A stretch of 64,000 nucleotides of DNA, from assembly GCA_026018925.1 (NCBI GenBank), contig JAKSZU010000025.1, positions 27,946,696-28,010,695 of the forward strand, read 5' to 3'. Source of the DNA: Tupaia tana. Taxonomy: Eukaryota; Chordata; Mammalia; Scandentia; Tupaiidae. The notes under the pieces were generated by a model, which did no database searches, had not been told where the DNA came from, and saw only the letters and a program-made list of their open reading frames with translations. Numbering within the stretch: the first letter of the stretch is position 1; each line of letters starts with the position of its first letter. This document shows, one piece after another, positions 20,346 to 31,903 of this stretch. The position numbers were made by a program, and so were the translations under genes.

Positions 20346-22960
20346 CAAGCTGACCTATAATTCTCTAGACATCTACTGTGGATAAACAAATGTTCACATT
20401 TCTACTTCGGAGCCGTGCGGTTAAAGGATAGAATGCACTCAGATCTGATGTAATGCAGTTTTCTAATCTTCAAATGCAATCCGTTTTCTGACAGATACAC
20501 ACCTAATATAGCTTTTTTATTATTATTTTTGGCAGGGAAAGAAACTCTACCCTACAATAGTAAATATGAAGACCTGAAATAAATATTAACTACATATGTA
20601 TAGACATATTTTTGGAAGTGTATCTTTAAATTGAGAAAGTTCAGTAGTTCTTTTCCTGCCAAAAATCTCTAGAGCATTGTAAAATTCTTATCATTACAGC
20701 AGCTCTGTAAAGAAGAAATGTACAAAAATTTCCAGGCAGTATTGTCACGGAATTGGAAGACTGGTAATTCCAGCATTTTTGCAAGTTTCTGAAATAACAA
20801 ACATAAGCAGAAACCTCCTGAGAAAAAGAAATATTGTGGGAGACTATGTCATCAAAACTCGACTTTGAGAAAATGCATGTAGAGAACTTGGCAGTTTTCG
20901 ACATTTGGTATAAGGTTATTGATACAAATTCATAACTACAACACTAGCCTCCGGGTCAGGGATTTACGTGGAGCCCAGAGATGGGTGCATATTGAAAGTG
21001 GGACCAAGCAATGAAAGAGAATCAAGACCAAAACCCTTTTGGAAACATTTCCTGGTAATTATTCCCTAATTATTGAATATCACTGTTGTACAATGGGGCT
21101 ACTATTATCGTTGTGGTAGGAAAATTCTTCCTTACGAAGAACTGGTTCAAACACTGTAGAATGTTAATCTTTCTACCTCCTACCCACAGTTTCAGGAGTG
21201 CCCTCCACAGCGAGTGTTCCATCGGCCAGGGAAAGTGCCCCTACCTTAAATGATCCTTATCAGACAGGACAGACCCAGCACAGAACTGCCAGTTTCTCTT
21301 ATCTGTGCTCTGTTCATTGATAAAATGTGTGATGAGATACTTACTGAAAAACTTCCAGTTCTTATCCCATGAGATGTGTTCAATTAGTCTTGTTTGAACT
21401 AACAACATCTGAAGAAAATGAAGCTTTCTGGAATAATTATAATTATATATATAATTAAGAAGTGTTTGAGACCCATTATTCCACCAGTACTTGTAGTGGC
21501 AACTCAGGAGCATCCTGAAGCTGCTCCGTGTGAGTAAATGAGCCCCTCTACCTTCCCACCCTGAGGATGGATCTGCAGAGAGCCACCATCCATTTGCATA
21601 TTACTCCCCTGTGAATCACTAGCAGTCTTCATCATCGTCTTCTTCATTTAGCTTCAGGGATTGAAGAGAGACCATTTCAGTGCAGGATTTCTGTCCGTCC
21701 AATTTGTTGACAACGTCAGTTCACAATTTCACTTACATCACTTGTAACGCTCAGCTAACTGTTAGGTATGGTGTGATAACCATGACGTGCATGGACCTCA
21801 GACAGCTCATTTCCAGTGGGGCGAATGCGTGAGACTAACAGATCACGGGTAAGGATGCGATAACAGTAAAAGCGATGACAGCAACGCGGAGAGCAGACTA
21901 CCCCAATCACAAACGAAACAGCATTTAAAAAGATGCTCAAATGCCGAGCTCTGAGCAATAGATAGACATTCGTGACCAGAACAGGGAGATTTATGTCTAA
22001 GCTTCGTGATTAGCATATGGAAAGAAAAGAGGCCCTAACCAACAGTGAGTTCCTGGAACAAAAACTATTCCAATATCTCTATAAAGAAGAGCAGAGTAGT
22101 AGGAGGCTGGCCTGGAGCTATCATTAGATTCAGCTCATTCAGGACCTAATGCATGTACTGCCACCATGTCATTCCGCTGCTTAGAGCCTCCCAATGGATC
22201 CCCATCACTACAGCATACTCGACTCAGCAGTCGAAGGGCTTGGGCAGGCAGTGCCAGAGGTGGTGTGGAAAACAGTCACACTGAGGGGGGTAAGTGCATA
22301 CATTGTACTATCCCATGTACATAGAGCTGCACAGTACGAACTCCACTTTCCAGAGTGCACGGTTTGTATCTTTTTTCCATTTGCCATTTCGGATGATAAA
22401 ATTGAGACACCTTCACCTTGCTGCATTCCTTATTTAGGAGAGAAAAGACCCTAAATAGATATATGGCTCTATAGAACACAAACATTAAATGTGGGGTAGC
22501 TGAGAGACAAGCAGAAAGAAAAGGAAAATACAGGGTGATAACTTAGAGAAGGTGGACAAAGTCTGAGGTGTAAGAATTCTCCCCGTCAGGAAAGGCCTGA
22601 GGATGCGTAGGTGCTGCATGGCAGCTTCTGTGGCAGACACTCCCTGAACGGCTTGTGCTTCGTGAAGGTGAAGGATGTCATCTATTCCCTGAGTCAGGTT
22701 GGGGAGACGAGAACAGCCCCAAGATTCACGGGCACCAAGAGGTCAGAGAGTCCCTTGTCTCCCGAAGAGCACAGCGCTGAAAGTGGCCACAGACATGGAG
22801 GAGCTACACAAACCTTGGAGAAGCAGTGCTGTCCACGACATTGTGAGGAACCAAGATGACATTACAGAAATATTGAGACAGAGTGATGGGTTACAAGGAG
22901 CATGAGCCGCCGTTCTGTCCTTACAGATTACGGAAGGGCCATGCTGTGACTTGCCTGATG
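20346..22960. other. Largely unique sequence
   Basis: No exon recognised. 22165-22290 has TTCCGCTGCTTAGAGCCTCC and AATGGATCCCCATCAC, a faint likeness to an L2-type 'ctgcttaaaaccctccaatggctccccat', too weak to call. 22611-22905 has open frames in more than one phase with no domain I recognise. Confidence 0.45.
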
Positions 22961-23070
22961 ACTCCTGAGGTGACACTGAAGGATGAGCAGGTCACAAGCT
23001 AGTACCACCTGGAAGGAAGCTGGAAGTCACCCAAGAGTCAGCCCTGGGTAGGGACAGCGTGCCAAGGGCC
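22961..23070 (+). mobile_element. Possible L2 fragment
   Basis: GGTGACACTGAAGGATGAGC, AGGAAGCTGGAAG and GGACAGCGTGCCAAGGGCC follow the L2 pattern 'gagctgaaggatgagcagg..ggaacagcatgtgcaaaggcc'. Confidence 0.45.
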
Positions 23071-23075
23071 TCCAC

Positions 23076-23235
23076 CGCCTCCTCTCCGCCCCTTTCTCAC
23101 CCCTTTCTTCCTCCCTTCTTTCCTTCCTCCCTTTCTTCCTTTCCTCTGTTTGATCTCCTCTTCTCTCCTTTCCTGTTGCCCCCTCTCTTTCATCCTGCCT
23201 TTCTTCGTTTTCTTTCTTTTCTCCTTCTTTCGTGA
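23076..23235. repeat. Polypyrimidine tract (CT-rich on +)
   Basis: About 160 bp almost wholly C and T, with blocks such as CTTTCTTCCTCCCTTCTTTC and CTCCTCTTCTCTCCTTTCC. The minus strand reads as Glu/Lys/Arg-rich frames, which are artefacts of the purine composition. Confidence 0.9.
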
Positions 23236-24378
23236 CCTTTCCACTGTTCCAACTGAGCATACCAGGATCTTCACTGAGCAGTTACAGTCTCGTATGTCAG
23301 CATCCAGGTTCTGAACACTCTGATAAACACGCACATCTGTGGATGAGGCCACACTTTTATACCAAGAACACCCGATACATGGTTTACGGTCTGGAATAAA
23401 TGTGTAAGCTAAACTTATCTGCTGCACCGTCTCCATTTTTCTTCCTTTGTCTCAGGAATTAAATACAGTGAAATACTCCGATGATCTGGGTCTGGCTTGT
23501 TTAGCCTTTGTCGCTTGAAGTTTTACTAAAATAAACCTTCTTGGGGCTGTGTGTGTACATATCAACACACTAGCCCTGCACAAGTACTACATATACAGTA
23601 GACGTATGCACACATGTAATTTTAAACAAATCATAAACCAAAACCCAAGGAATGCCCATTTTATTTTTGCGGTGCTTGGCTGGGTTAGGAAGTAACATTT
23701 ATAACGTCTCTCACTGGAGACGGCATTGTGCTCTGGATGGGAAACTTCTTACTTCCTTGATGAAGACTTTTTTTTTCTTCTTCTTATGGAAACTGTGCTC
23801 CAATTCCCTTGGCGGAATATGAATTAATCTAGAAGAACAGAGTTTACCCTCGACAGCTGCAGCATGCACCTGTGCAATATTTTTTTAATCCTTTTTCACT
23901 GCAGTATGATAGAGGAAAAAAGCATGGAAAAATGCTTTGCGGGATCTTCCAACGGAGATGCTTAATGTATTATTAGGAACAGAAATCCTCAGTGGGATTT
24001 AACTGTGCCTATCCGGAATTAGCTTTGGAGAACCAAATATGGAAAGAATATAATGTTTCCCCAACCTGCACTGAGATTGGCAGTGGGGTCCAGAGTAGCC
24101 ATTTTCTGGTTTCTCTCCCATCTGTCATAGCTAGGTTCCCCAGATAATTCCGTCTTCTCCCTTCCTTGATCCACAGCCTACAGGGCAGAATTTATAGCAC
24201 CAGACTGGCAGTGCGTGAGTGCCATCAGCTAAGGGAGAGTCCACAATCAGCCTTGCCGCACGCCTGCTCCGCGTCGTCATTCAGCATTAATGACGTGCGT
24301 GTTCTCTACTTGTGCCTCACTCCTAGTTCCAAGGTCTTTATTGTTCAGTCCTCTCATCTCCCGGGCAGCTAAGCTTGG
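23236..24378. other. No recognised feature
   Basis: Unique sequence, moderately AT-rich. Confidence 0.5.
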
Positions 24379-24468
24379 AAGTCGGGCTAACTCTTCCAAG
24401 TGTTGAGAAAGTCGGGCTAACTCTTCCAGGTGTTGAGAAAGTCGGGCTAACTCTTCCAAGTGTTGAGA
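24379..24468. repeat. 30-bp tandem repeat, three copies
   Basis: Copies start at 24379, 24409 and 24439. Unit AAGTCGGGCTAACTCTTCCA plus AGTGTTGAGA; copy 2 has AGG for AAG and copy 3 has a changed last base. The 30-bp length gives an in-frame decapeptide repeat on the minus strand, an expected by-product. Confidence 0.95.
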
Positions 24469-24929
24469 TGGCAGGCACCCACTTCCCTGTGGGTCAGAGT
24501 CATTAACCTGCTGTGACAAAGGGAGGAGGACGTTTCTGATTGTGAGTGTCTAAAAAGCATCCTCAGTTTTGCTTTCAGCTGCCAACTTTTTCACCTCTGA
24601 AATGCAAGTGCTCTCATCCACTCAGCTTCATGTAAAGACAACGATCAAAACTATCTTCATATTGTCCATTTCTGTGTGGAAATTTGGTGAGCAATGAATG
24701 TGAATATCCATGTAAGATTTCTGGGAAAACTCTTCTAGGGAAAGCTTTGTAGATAATGCATATTAAGAGAAAATTATTCGGAAAACATAGAATAGGATAA
24801 GCAAAGAAGTCAGCCAATTACACAATCAAAGAAATAGCTGCATCTCCATTGCTGTGTGCATGTTTTATGAAAAAAGAAAAAAGAAAAAAGTTTTGGGTGT
24901 GTCTTAACAAGACGAGTCCCTCCCATCAG
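24469..24929. other. No recognised feature
   Basis: Unique AT-rich sequence. Confidence 0.5.
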
Positions 24930-24943
24930 ATTTAGAAATAGAA

Positions 24944-25200
24944 GGACCAGCAGTTAGCATAATGGCTATGTCGCTGAACTCCCATGTAGTTGACCACGGT
25001 TTGAGTCCTGGACCCGGTGGCTTAAACTCACGCCAGACATGTGTACATGTGTGCCCAAGATCCCAAGAGGAGAATGGAGGAGAAGGGATTACGGTGTGGC
25101 CATCCTCCCTGGGGGGTGATTTTTCACTTTCTGTCTCTCTGTCTCTGTCTTTCTGGCAAGCGCACATGCCCTATAGCAAAAACCTCTCAAAGAAAAACCA
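24944..25200 (+). mobile_element. tRNA-derived SINE, long form, complete
   Basis: GGACCAGCAGTTAGCATAAT head, TATGTCGCTGAACTCCCATG, GGTTTGAGTCCTGG B box, AGATCCCAAGAGGAGAATGG, CCTGGGGGGTGATTTTTC and CCCTATAGCAAAAACCTCTC. Imperfect target duplications ATTTAGAAATAGA (24930-24942) and AATTAGAAATAGA (25203-25215). Confidence 0.93.
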
Positions 25201-25215
25201 AGAATTAGAAATAGA

Positions 25216-27645
25216 GAGGAACATATATTTTTGTCAGGGATAGGGGGAAAATTTCATTGGTGGCCACTAGAAAAAAAGTATGGGAGCAAATGTTAATAAC
25301 GACTGTCTCCTGACCATGTAATAAGCAGAGATTAGGAGGGTGCTAGCATCTTAGCAAAGTATTTCATCCCACCCTGGATCTCCGCCATAAAGCCCAAGTG
25401 GCAAATGGAGCTTAGAATTCAGGGCCGGCTTTTACACTGGACATTTTTGGGGCCCTGCATTCTCCAAACACAGCAAACGGTTCCTGTTGACTACGTAGTA
25501 AAATAGAATTCAGAAAGGGGTAATGGCGAGTCTGTGAAATGCAGCAACCTCCGCAGTTGTTAGGTAGAAGACTTTTCATTTTTAATGAGGACCGTAGGGG
25601 ATTTAAGGTACACGAATAAACGTGGTTCTGATTAAAAATATCAGTCACACATTGCATCCAAGCCTTTAAACTGGAGCTAACTTCCAGTAAAGTTTCTATG
25701 GGGTCAGGTGATGTCAGAATGCATTCTGAAGAATTCATTTAATCAACATGGATCTGTTGAATAACAAAGGAAGTAAATACCAATTATTTTTTATTTATCT
25801 TGAAATAGGAGTGGCCTATCTTGTAAATAAAAGTATCTATCAAATATATATTCCTTTAGTTATCCGTTTTATCGTGACTTTAGATCACCAGATTCCACCT
25901 AACCTTTTGCAATCCCCTGTAAAATCGTCGGCCAGCCATATTTTTGGTTAAGTAGATATATCCGCCTCTTTTTACAAAGTCTGTTGGTGTCATGGCCCCA
26001 AGGGTTGGCTCTTACAACAGTGCTCTGCGCGTGTTGGTGACTGAGACCTCTGCCCCTGTCACTTTTCCTCAGCTAACGTTGCACAGCTGAGTGGCTCTGT
26101 CCTTTGACTGTGGGGACAGAGCCTGGGAGCCAGTCAGAAATCAGAGTGACAACTTAGCTTAAAACAGAGCTCTCATCACACATCGATGTGCTTCAGAGAG
26201 TAAGTGCCTGCAGCTGGCGCATCTACCATATCTGTGGGCTTCAAAGTACATATTTACTTAAAGCCATACGATTTTCAGATTTGCATGTAAGCTTGGAGCC
26301 CTCCTAATTTTGGAGGCAAAAAAGAATGTCTTCTACCGAAGGGAAAGAGGACTCTTGGCTAGACAGTGCTGTGACCGGGCTTGAACTACATGTCTGCTGC
26401 TTCTCGGGGCCCCAAGGAGCAAGGTTCTTTCCATAGTCCCTAATGGTCTTTTATTCTTTTCTGTAACCCAGGACCAGGGTAGCTGGGCTGTTAGGTACAT
26501 CCTCTGTGTGAGTAGACTGCTTTTTCTCCTTTCTTAGATTATAGTCTTTTTCTCATGCCACCAAAGTTATTTTTGCAAATGTGAACAGTTGACTTTACAA
26601 GGAGAACTTTAAGAAAAATATGGCTTATTCATTATAATTCCACTCTCTTTTCCAGAAAAGTCACTCAAAGCTTAGGTCCTGTTTCTGTCTGGTTGCTCAG
26701 TATATTTAACGACAAGGAATCTCTCAGTGTATCTATAAAATAGGCGCCCAGTTAATATAGTTAGATGGATTCGAGTGTTTCCTTGAATTATTCCGGATGG
26801 GGTCAGTGCATGAACAGGAGAGTGAGCTGTCGGTTACGCAAATGGGACTGTCCACTGGAGCAGAATTCAAGTGTGTTCGGAGGGTGGAATAACACTTGCC
26901 TTGAAGAAGGTTATGTCTACAGAAGACAAGAATTTCCAGATGGACTGGCTCACCTGGCCTCCAATTTACCCCTCCCTGGCCCAGGCAGTTTAAAAAGACG
27001 GTGTTAAGAGGCTGTTAATAGTAGGGCCTGGGAAGGAGGGTAGTTGACACCTTGTCCTCGCTTGGGTCTTAGTCTAACACCTCGTACATCATTGACAATG
27101 GGCTGGTCACCGATCACACCCAGCAACGAGGAACCATGATGAGGTGCTAATAATCAGGGCTGGAATTCCTCTGCCTCACAGGAACAGTCTGGTAGTCTGT
27201 GTCTCCGTGTATTCCACTAGGTCTGTTCTACCTGACTTTGCAATTCCACTTTTTAACCCAATTTTACAATTATGTTTTTTTCTTCTTCTTTTGTACACCC
27301 TATTTGGAAAACATTATTGTACTTTGTTTCTCTTTTTTGTGTTTTACTTGGAGACCTTAGGGTATGGTATACTGAGCTGCATTGTAGAGCCTAATTTATT
27401 TAATGTAATGCTGCCTTTTTGCAGAGAATGAGAGTGGAAAAAGTCAGATAAGTTTTTAGTACTATTTTGAGAGGTGTTTTCATCCAGAGAACCTCTTGAA
27501 AGACCTTCAAGAGCCAACAGGGACTATACTTCAAGAGGCACTGTACTGACAGATATTCTCAGGAAATGGACCATATTCAAAACAAGAGTTCAGAGTGTGG
27601 AGTATGAACGAAGTAAAGCAGGAAAAGATGCTAAGAAGAAATTTG
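25216..27645. other. Largely unique sequence, no gene recognised
   Basis: No repeat identified with confidence. Open frames at 26765-27007, 27144-27431 and 27474-27656 (+) were read. The last encodes a Lys-rich end but shows no family I can name and no clear splice context. Confidence 0.45.
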
Positions 27646-27662
27646 AAAATAAATAAATAGGC

Positions 27663-28015
27663 GGCCTTAGCTGGCTCTGTGGCCTAGGGGTTAAGGGAGC
27701 GGATCCCCTCTGGCCAACTAAAGAGTTCAAGTCCCAGCTTTACAGGGTTGAAAAACACGCTGGTTACATGTCCCCAAATCCTGACAGGATGGAGAGGTAG
27801 AGAAGGGGTATAGTGTCACTACGCTTCTCTGGGGGTTCCTTTCTCCCCCTCTCTCTCTCTTTTTCTCTCTCTCTCTCTTCCTCTCTCTCCTCTCTCTTCC
27901 TCTCTCCTCTCTCCTCTCTCTCTCTCTCTGTCTCTCTGTCTCTCTCTCTCTCTGTCAACGACACATGCCTTCTTGCAAATTTGTTTTTTAAAAAGAAAAA
28001 AGAAAGTGAAAGAAT
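27663..28015 (+). mobile_element. tRNA-derived SINE, long form, with expanded CT tract
   Basis: TAGCTGGCTCTGTGGCCTAG head, AGTTCAAGTCCCAGC B box, GGTTACATGTCCCCAAATCC, GGATGGAGAGGTAGAGAAGG and CTTCTCTGGGGGTTCC. Then about 110 bp of CT repeats (27845-27955), and GACACATGCCTTCTTGCAAA. The CT stretch is roughly three times that in other copies, which gives Glu/Arg frames on minus and Ser/Leu frames on plus. Confidence 0.85.
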
Positions 28016-28030
28016 AAAAAATAAATAGAA

Positions 28031-28156
28031 GGGGATTCAAAATTTCATGGAAACATGTAACTGAAGTACGAGTTTATTTCTGGTGAAAAGAATGCTGACA
28101 GTCACGTATAGTTCCTTCATAATACGCATTGTTCATGGGCTGTTTGAAGTCCCCTC
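28031..28156 (+). mobile_element. Short inverted-repeat DNA transposon (MITE)
   Basis: Left end GGGGATTCAAAATTTCATGG and right end TGTTCATGGGCTGTTTGAAG followed by TCCCC are imperfect inverted repeats. Interior GAGTTTATTTCTGGTGAAAA and TCATAATACGCATTGTTCAT match the layout of the copy at 20209-20345. Non-autonomous. Confidence 0.8.
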
Positions 28157-28617
28157 AGGCAGTGCTGACAATGGCGGTGGACACGCCGAGCGAGGGCCTG
28201 GCAGTGGTATCTCGGGTTATCCCAGCCCTCAGCCTCCTCGGAAGACCAAGGAGCTTGGCCCTTCAGTGAGGGAGCAGCCTCGCCCAGGTACGGGCCACCC
28301 AGGAAACAGCCCAGCTGGGATACACCTCAAATGGCAAAACCTCCTCTGACGCCAAGTCGAAGAAAATGTCCAAACAGACTATAGAAAATGTCAAGGAAGT
28401 GTCAAAGACAAGACCCATGTACTTGGAGACGATAACCATGGTGTAGGCAGATGAGCAGAGGCAGTTCCAGTCGAATACGTGAAGTTTCCCCTAAAAGGGA
28501 GAAATTTATGAGAATCTGTGAGCATATTGTCCTGAATTCAATGGGTGAAAGATAAAGGAACATATTTATTTTTCTCCTTCCACAGAGAGGAGTCACCATG
28601 GATTAGGTTTTTCGGGT

Positions 28618-28620
<3 letters not shown>
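28157..28620. other. No recognised feature
   Basis: GC-richer than its surroundings. Open for short stretches only; a broken processed pseudogene is possible but I could not identify a parent. Confidence 0.4.
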
Positions 28621-28666
<46 letters not shown>

Positions 28667-28790
28667 ATGTATGTGTGTATATGTGTGTTTATGTGTGTAT
28701 GTATGTGTGTATGTGTATATGTATGTGTGTATGTATGTGTATATGTGTATGTGTGTATGTGTATATGTGTGTGTGTATGTGTATCAGTGT
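28621..28790. repeat. Compound (TG)n / (TATG)n microsatellite
   Basis: About 20 TG units, then roughly 120 bp of mixed TATG and TGTG units. Frames in it read as Cys/Val/Tyr or His/Thr strings and are artefacts. Confidence 0.95.
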
Positions 28791-29390
28791 ATTTTATTTT
28801 TGTCCATTTAATTTTCTGTCTTTGTGGAGACCACAGGAGAGCATTTTGATTTTGTTTGATTTCAGAAGAGTACATTTTGGTCATTTTCTATCTTATTCTG
28901 AAAGTGTTCATATTAAATATTGTGGTTTTATTTGTAACCCAGTGGCACTTGAACGTTCAAAGAAAACCCACATCTTAACAGGTTTTCAGTTTAATCACAA
29001 TGTGCTGTATTACGGATCCAGATAGATTTGTATAAGCTTCTAGTAAATATCAAAACATTAATATTCTCTCTGCGCAAAATCCCAACTCACCTTTGCCCTT
29101 TGGAATAAGGGGGAAAAAACAAATATAAATATTTATAAGAGAGCAATGATCAAAAATTTAAAAAAAAGATTTTCCAAAAAAGAACAGCAAAAGGAGAGCG
29201 TTCTTTGTTTTCGTGATTTTGTGCCTTTGCTATGCTCCTTTGAGAAAGAAGGGTTAGGGGTTAGTACTGGAAGGGACCATGGAGTCACCGTCGTTATGTC
29301 AAACAGCAGCAGGAATGAGGACGTCGCTTTTGCTGTGAGGAAGTCGATTATGTTGGTGTGTAATGATATGCTTACCAGGCAAAATCTCAT
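28791..29390. other. No recognised feature
   Basis: Unique AT-rich sequence. Confidence 0.5.
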
Positions 29391-29393
29391 TAA

Positions 29394-29567
29394 AAAAATC
29401 AGTCTGCTATAGGCTGTGTGTGTGCTCAGTAGAGAGAGAGAAAGAGAGAGAGAACCTGAGGAAGCACCCCCCAGGCCTTGGTGCATTACGTTCTCTGGGA
29501 TTTGGGCACACAGACACATGCACCAGGCAAGTTTCTCAAGCCTCTGGGTCCAGGACTTGAACCATGC
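29394..29567 (-). mobile_element. tRNA-derived SINE, long form, head-truncated, left arm of an inverted pair
   Basis: CTGCTATAGGCTGTGTGTGT, CACCCCCCAGGCCTTGGTGC, GGGATTTGGGCACACAGAC, CTCTGGGTCCAGGACTTGAA and then CCATG. It stops at the B box and joins the plus-strand SINE that follows. The rest of the tRNA-like head is absent. Confidence 0.85.
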
Positions 29568-29710
29568 CATCAGCTGGACACTCCCACATGGCTGACCATG
29601 GTTCAAGTCCCGGACCTGGTGGCTTGCTTTCTCACTTTTCCTCTCTCTCTGCCTTTCTCTGGTCAAATTAAAATAAGTGAATGAATAAATAAAATTAAAC
29701 AAATAATTTT
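29568..29710 (+). mobile_element. tRNA-derived SINE, short form, right arm of an inverted pair
   Basis: CATCAGCTGGACACTCCCAC, CATGGTTCAAGTCCCGGACC, TGGTGGCTTGCTTTCTCAC, CTCTGGTCAAATTAAAATAA and an A/T-rich tail. Its first bases (most of the A box) are missing. Confidence 0.85.
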
Positions 29711-29716
29711 TCAAGA

Positions 29717-29990
29717 GAGGACAAGGTGATTAGGATTAGATAAGGCCATCAGGGCGGGGCCCCATAACTGGACTCTGGTCATTCCAAAAGGAGCCACACC
29801 AGCTCTTGCTTCACCACGTGATGCCCTGAACCACCTCGGGTCCCTAAGGGAGTCCTCACGGACAGAGGATCCTTCTCAGGTGCAACCCGTGGCCTGGACC
29901 TCCAAAACCAGGATCTGAATAGGCCCCTGTTCTTTATAGAGGACCCAAACAGGTATTTATGTGATTAGAAACAGAGAATGGATGCACACA
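29717..29990 (+). mobile_element. MST/THE1-type MaLR LTR
   Basis: GGTGATTAGGATTAGATAAG, CATCAGGGCGGGGCCC, CTCTTGCTTCACCACGTGAT, GCCCTGAACCACCTCGGGTC, AGTCCTCACGGACAGAGG, and a CCTGTTCTTTATAGAGGACC end follow the LTR order of MST/THE1 elements (ERVL-MaLR). Solitary LTR; no internal retroviral sequence is seen. Confidence 0.8.
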
Positions 29991-30114
29991 GCCACCTTTG
30001 ATTGCCTGCTGCTACTCAAACACCAATCTCCCTTTCAGCAAAATCTCCCTTCTTCCATCCCCACCCCTTCTCTGCCTAGATATGAGTGATGCCAACCCCC
30101 ATATAAAGGGCTTC

Positions 30115-30240
30115 TGTTGTCTCTAATTCTTTCCTTCCTCTTCTCTTTCTTCCCTCATCTCTCCTTCTCGTCCTCTTTCATCTCCTTTTCCCTCCTTCTT
30201 CTCTACTTCTGTCTCCTCTTTCGTTCTTTCTTTCTTTTTA
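30115..30240. repeat. Polypyrimidine tract
   Basis: About 120 bp of C/T with blocks such as CTTTCCTTCCTCTTCTCTTT and TCTCCTTTTCCCTCCTTCTT. Confidence 0.85.
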
Positions 30241-30775
30241 TTATTATTGTTATTTGAAGTGAACAAGTTTCATTTATCAAGGTCAAAGTGTATCTTACTA
30301 AAACATTATTCAGATGTTGTAAGTAGTACTGGGCAGATCTGTTAATAATCTGACGATATACAACAGGAACTGTTTTACTTTCCTTTTCAAAAAAGTCAGT
30401 ATACGTGAGGTTGGTAAAGAAAAGACCAAAGGATCATATGTCAAATACTTTTTCTTGTGAGTTCATGAACATGATGAGTGGAAATATTGTCACCCATGAG
30501 ATTAAATAGGAATTATAAGCGGAATGCTTATGTAGAGAAATTCTCTCCCCTGCTTTGCTTTGTGGGATGGGAAGCATGGCCAGTCATGCCACCTGCTGAG
30601 GTTTTGCACAACAGCACATGCATCAGGTCAGACTCCGGAGACTCCGCGGACAGAACTTGGGAATATGCGAGAGTTGGTGTCCTGTAGCCGGAGCCCTTCT
30701 ATCGCTCCCCCTACTGATACAGTTCCCATCAGCTAGAACATTGTATTTCTCCAGCGTGTTACAGACTAAGAGTTG
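30241..30775. other. No recognised feature
   Basis: Unique sequence. Confidence 0.5.
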
Positions 30776-30777
30776 AA

Positions 30778-30925
30778 GTTGACATTTATGGAGAACTCGC
30801 TGTGTGCCAGTAGCTAGGAACTGTAGCTAAGAGCTGTATATTCATTACCGTATTTAAGCCTCATAATGACTAGGATGATTCGACATTTGCGTTGCATCAT
30901 TTGTGCAGAGAGAGACGCCTCGGAG
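30778..30925 (+). mobile_element. MIR
   Basis: TTGACATTTATGGAGAACTC, GCTGTGTGCCAGTAGCTAGG, TTCATTACCGTATTTAAGCC, TCATAATGACTAGGATGATT and TTTGTGCAGAGAGAGAC match the left-to-right order of the MIR core. Confidence 0.8.
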
Positions 30926-31640
30926 CGATTCTCGCTCATAACCGCTATTCCCTACCAGCTCTCTCGGGGAAAGAGGAGAGCCTGGAGCCACCTCCACTGC
31001 CTTTTGACAAAAGAGTCAATGTTTGTCGTCTTCCCTACTGTATAAATCCTCGCAGTTAGCTGCCAAAATGAGATATTGGCTATGCAGCCCCTGAAATGTG
31101 TTCTGAAAGTACAAACACGTTTATTTGGTCACCGCCTAACTGCACTCTCAATTATTCTTCAAGCTAGTTACCTTGGATGGATATTGACGTGATTCACGCT
31201 CGTAGAGAATTTCAGCTGACATGCCAACAAAGACGAGGAGGAAGCTTCGCTCCCGGCTAGCATGCTCCACAGTGGCTGACCTTGCCTGCGCATCTGAACT
31301 GTCGAGCAGTTGGACTGCAGACTCCCAGCACACGGAGACTGGTACATGGCATAGCGATCTCACTGTGAGTTTGCACAGACCTGGGCAAGGACGAAATCAG
31401 GAGATAAACCATTCGTTAGCTTTGTAAACATGAAGGTCATCTGTCAAAATGTATTCACGTGAGAAGAATGAATTAGCATTCATATAGTAAACTGGCTCCA
31501 CAGACACCCAGGCGGATCAACACCCCGAGGACTCCGCTCATTCTACCAGGACACGGGAATGGCTTCACACATTCTTGGAACAAAAAATAATTCTGGAATC
31601 AAATCCTGTCAGCCCACTAATCTCACTATTAATGTTCCTC
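30926..31640. other. No recognised feature
   Basis: Unique sequence; open frames at 31148-31427 overlap on both strands and are not supported. Confidence 0.5.
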
Positions 31641-31654
31641 AAAGAACAAATGGC

Positions 31655-31903
31655 GGGAACCAGCAGTTAGCGTAATGGCTATGTCGCTGGACTCCCACGT
31701 AGTCGACCGCGGTTCGTGTCCCGGACCTGGTGGCTTAAAACTCACGCCGGGCACGTGTGCGTGTGTGCCCAAGATCCCGAGAGGAGAATGGAGGAGAAGG
31801 GATTGCGGCTTGACCATCCCCCCTGGGGGGTGATTTCTCGCTTTCTGTCTCTATGTGTCTCTGTCTGTCTGGCGAGCGCACGCGCCCTATAGCGAAAATC
31901 TCT

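Noticed and set aside
23027..23436. Glu/Lys/Arg-rich minus frames
   Set aside because: Caused by the polypurine strand of a CT-rich tract.
27430..28500. Processed pseudogene or coding exon (Lys-rich frame at 27474-27656, GC-rich stretch at 28160-28400)
   Set aside because: I could not match it to a parent protein. The frames are short, and the area is explained in part by a SINE and a MITE.
28621..29025. Cys/Val/Tyr-rich 134-codon frame
   Set aside because: A translation of a TG/TATG microsatellite.
29244..29262. Telomere-like TTAGGG units (also 61527-61539)
   Set aside because: Only two imperfect units at each place; expected by chance.
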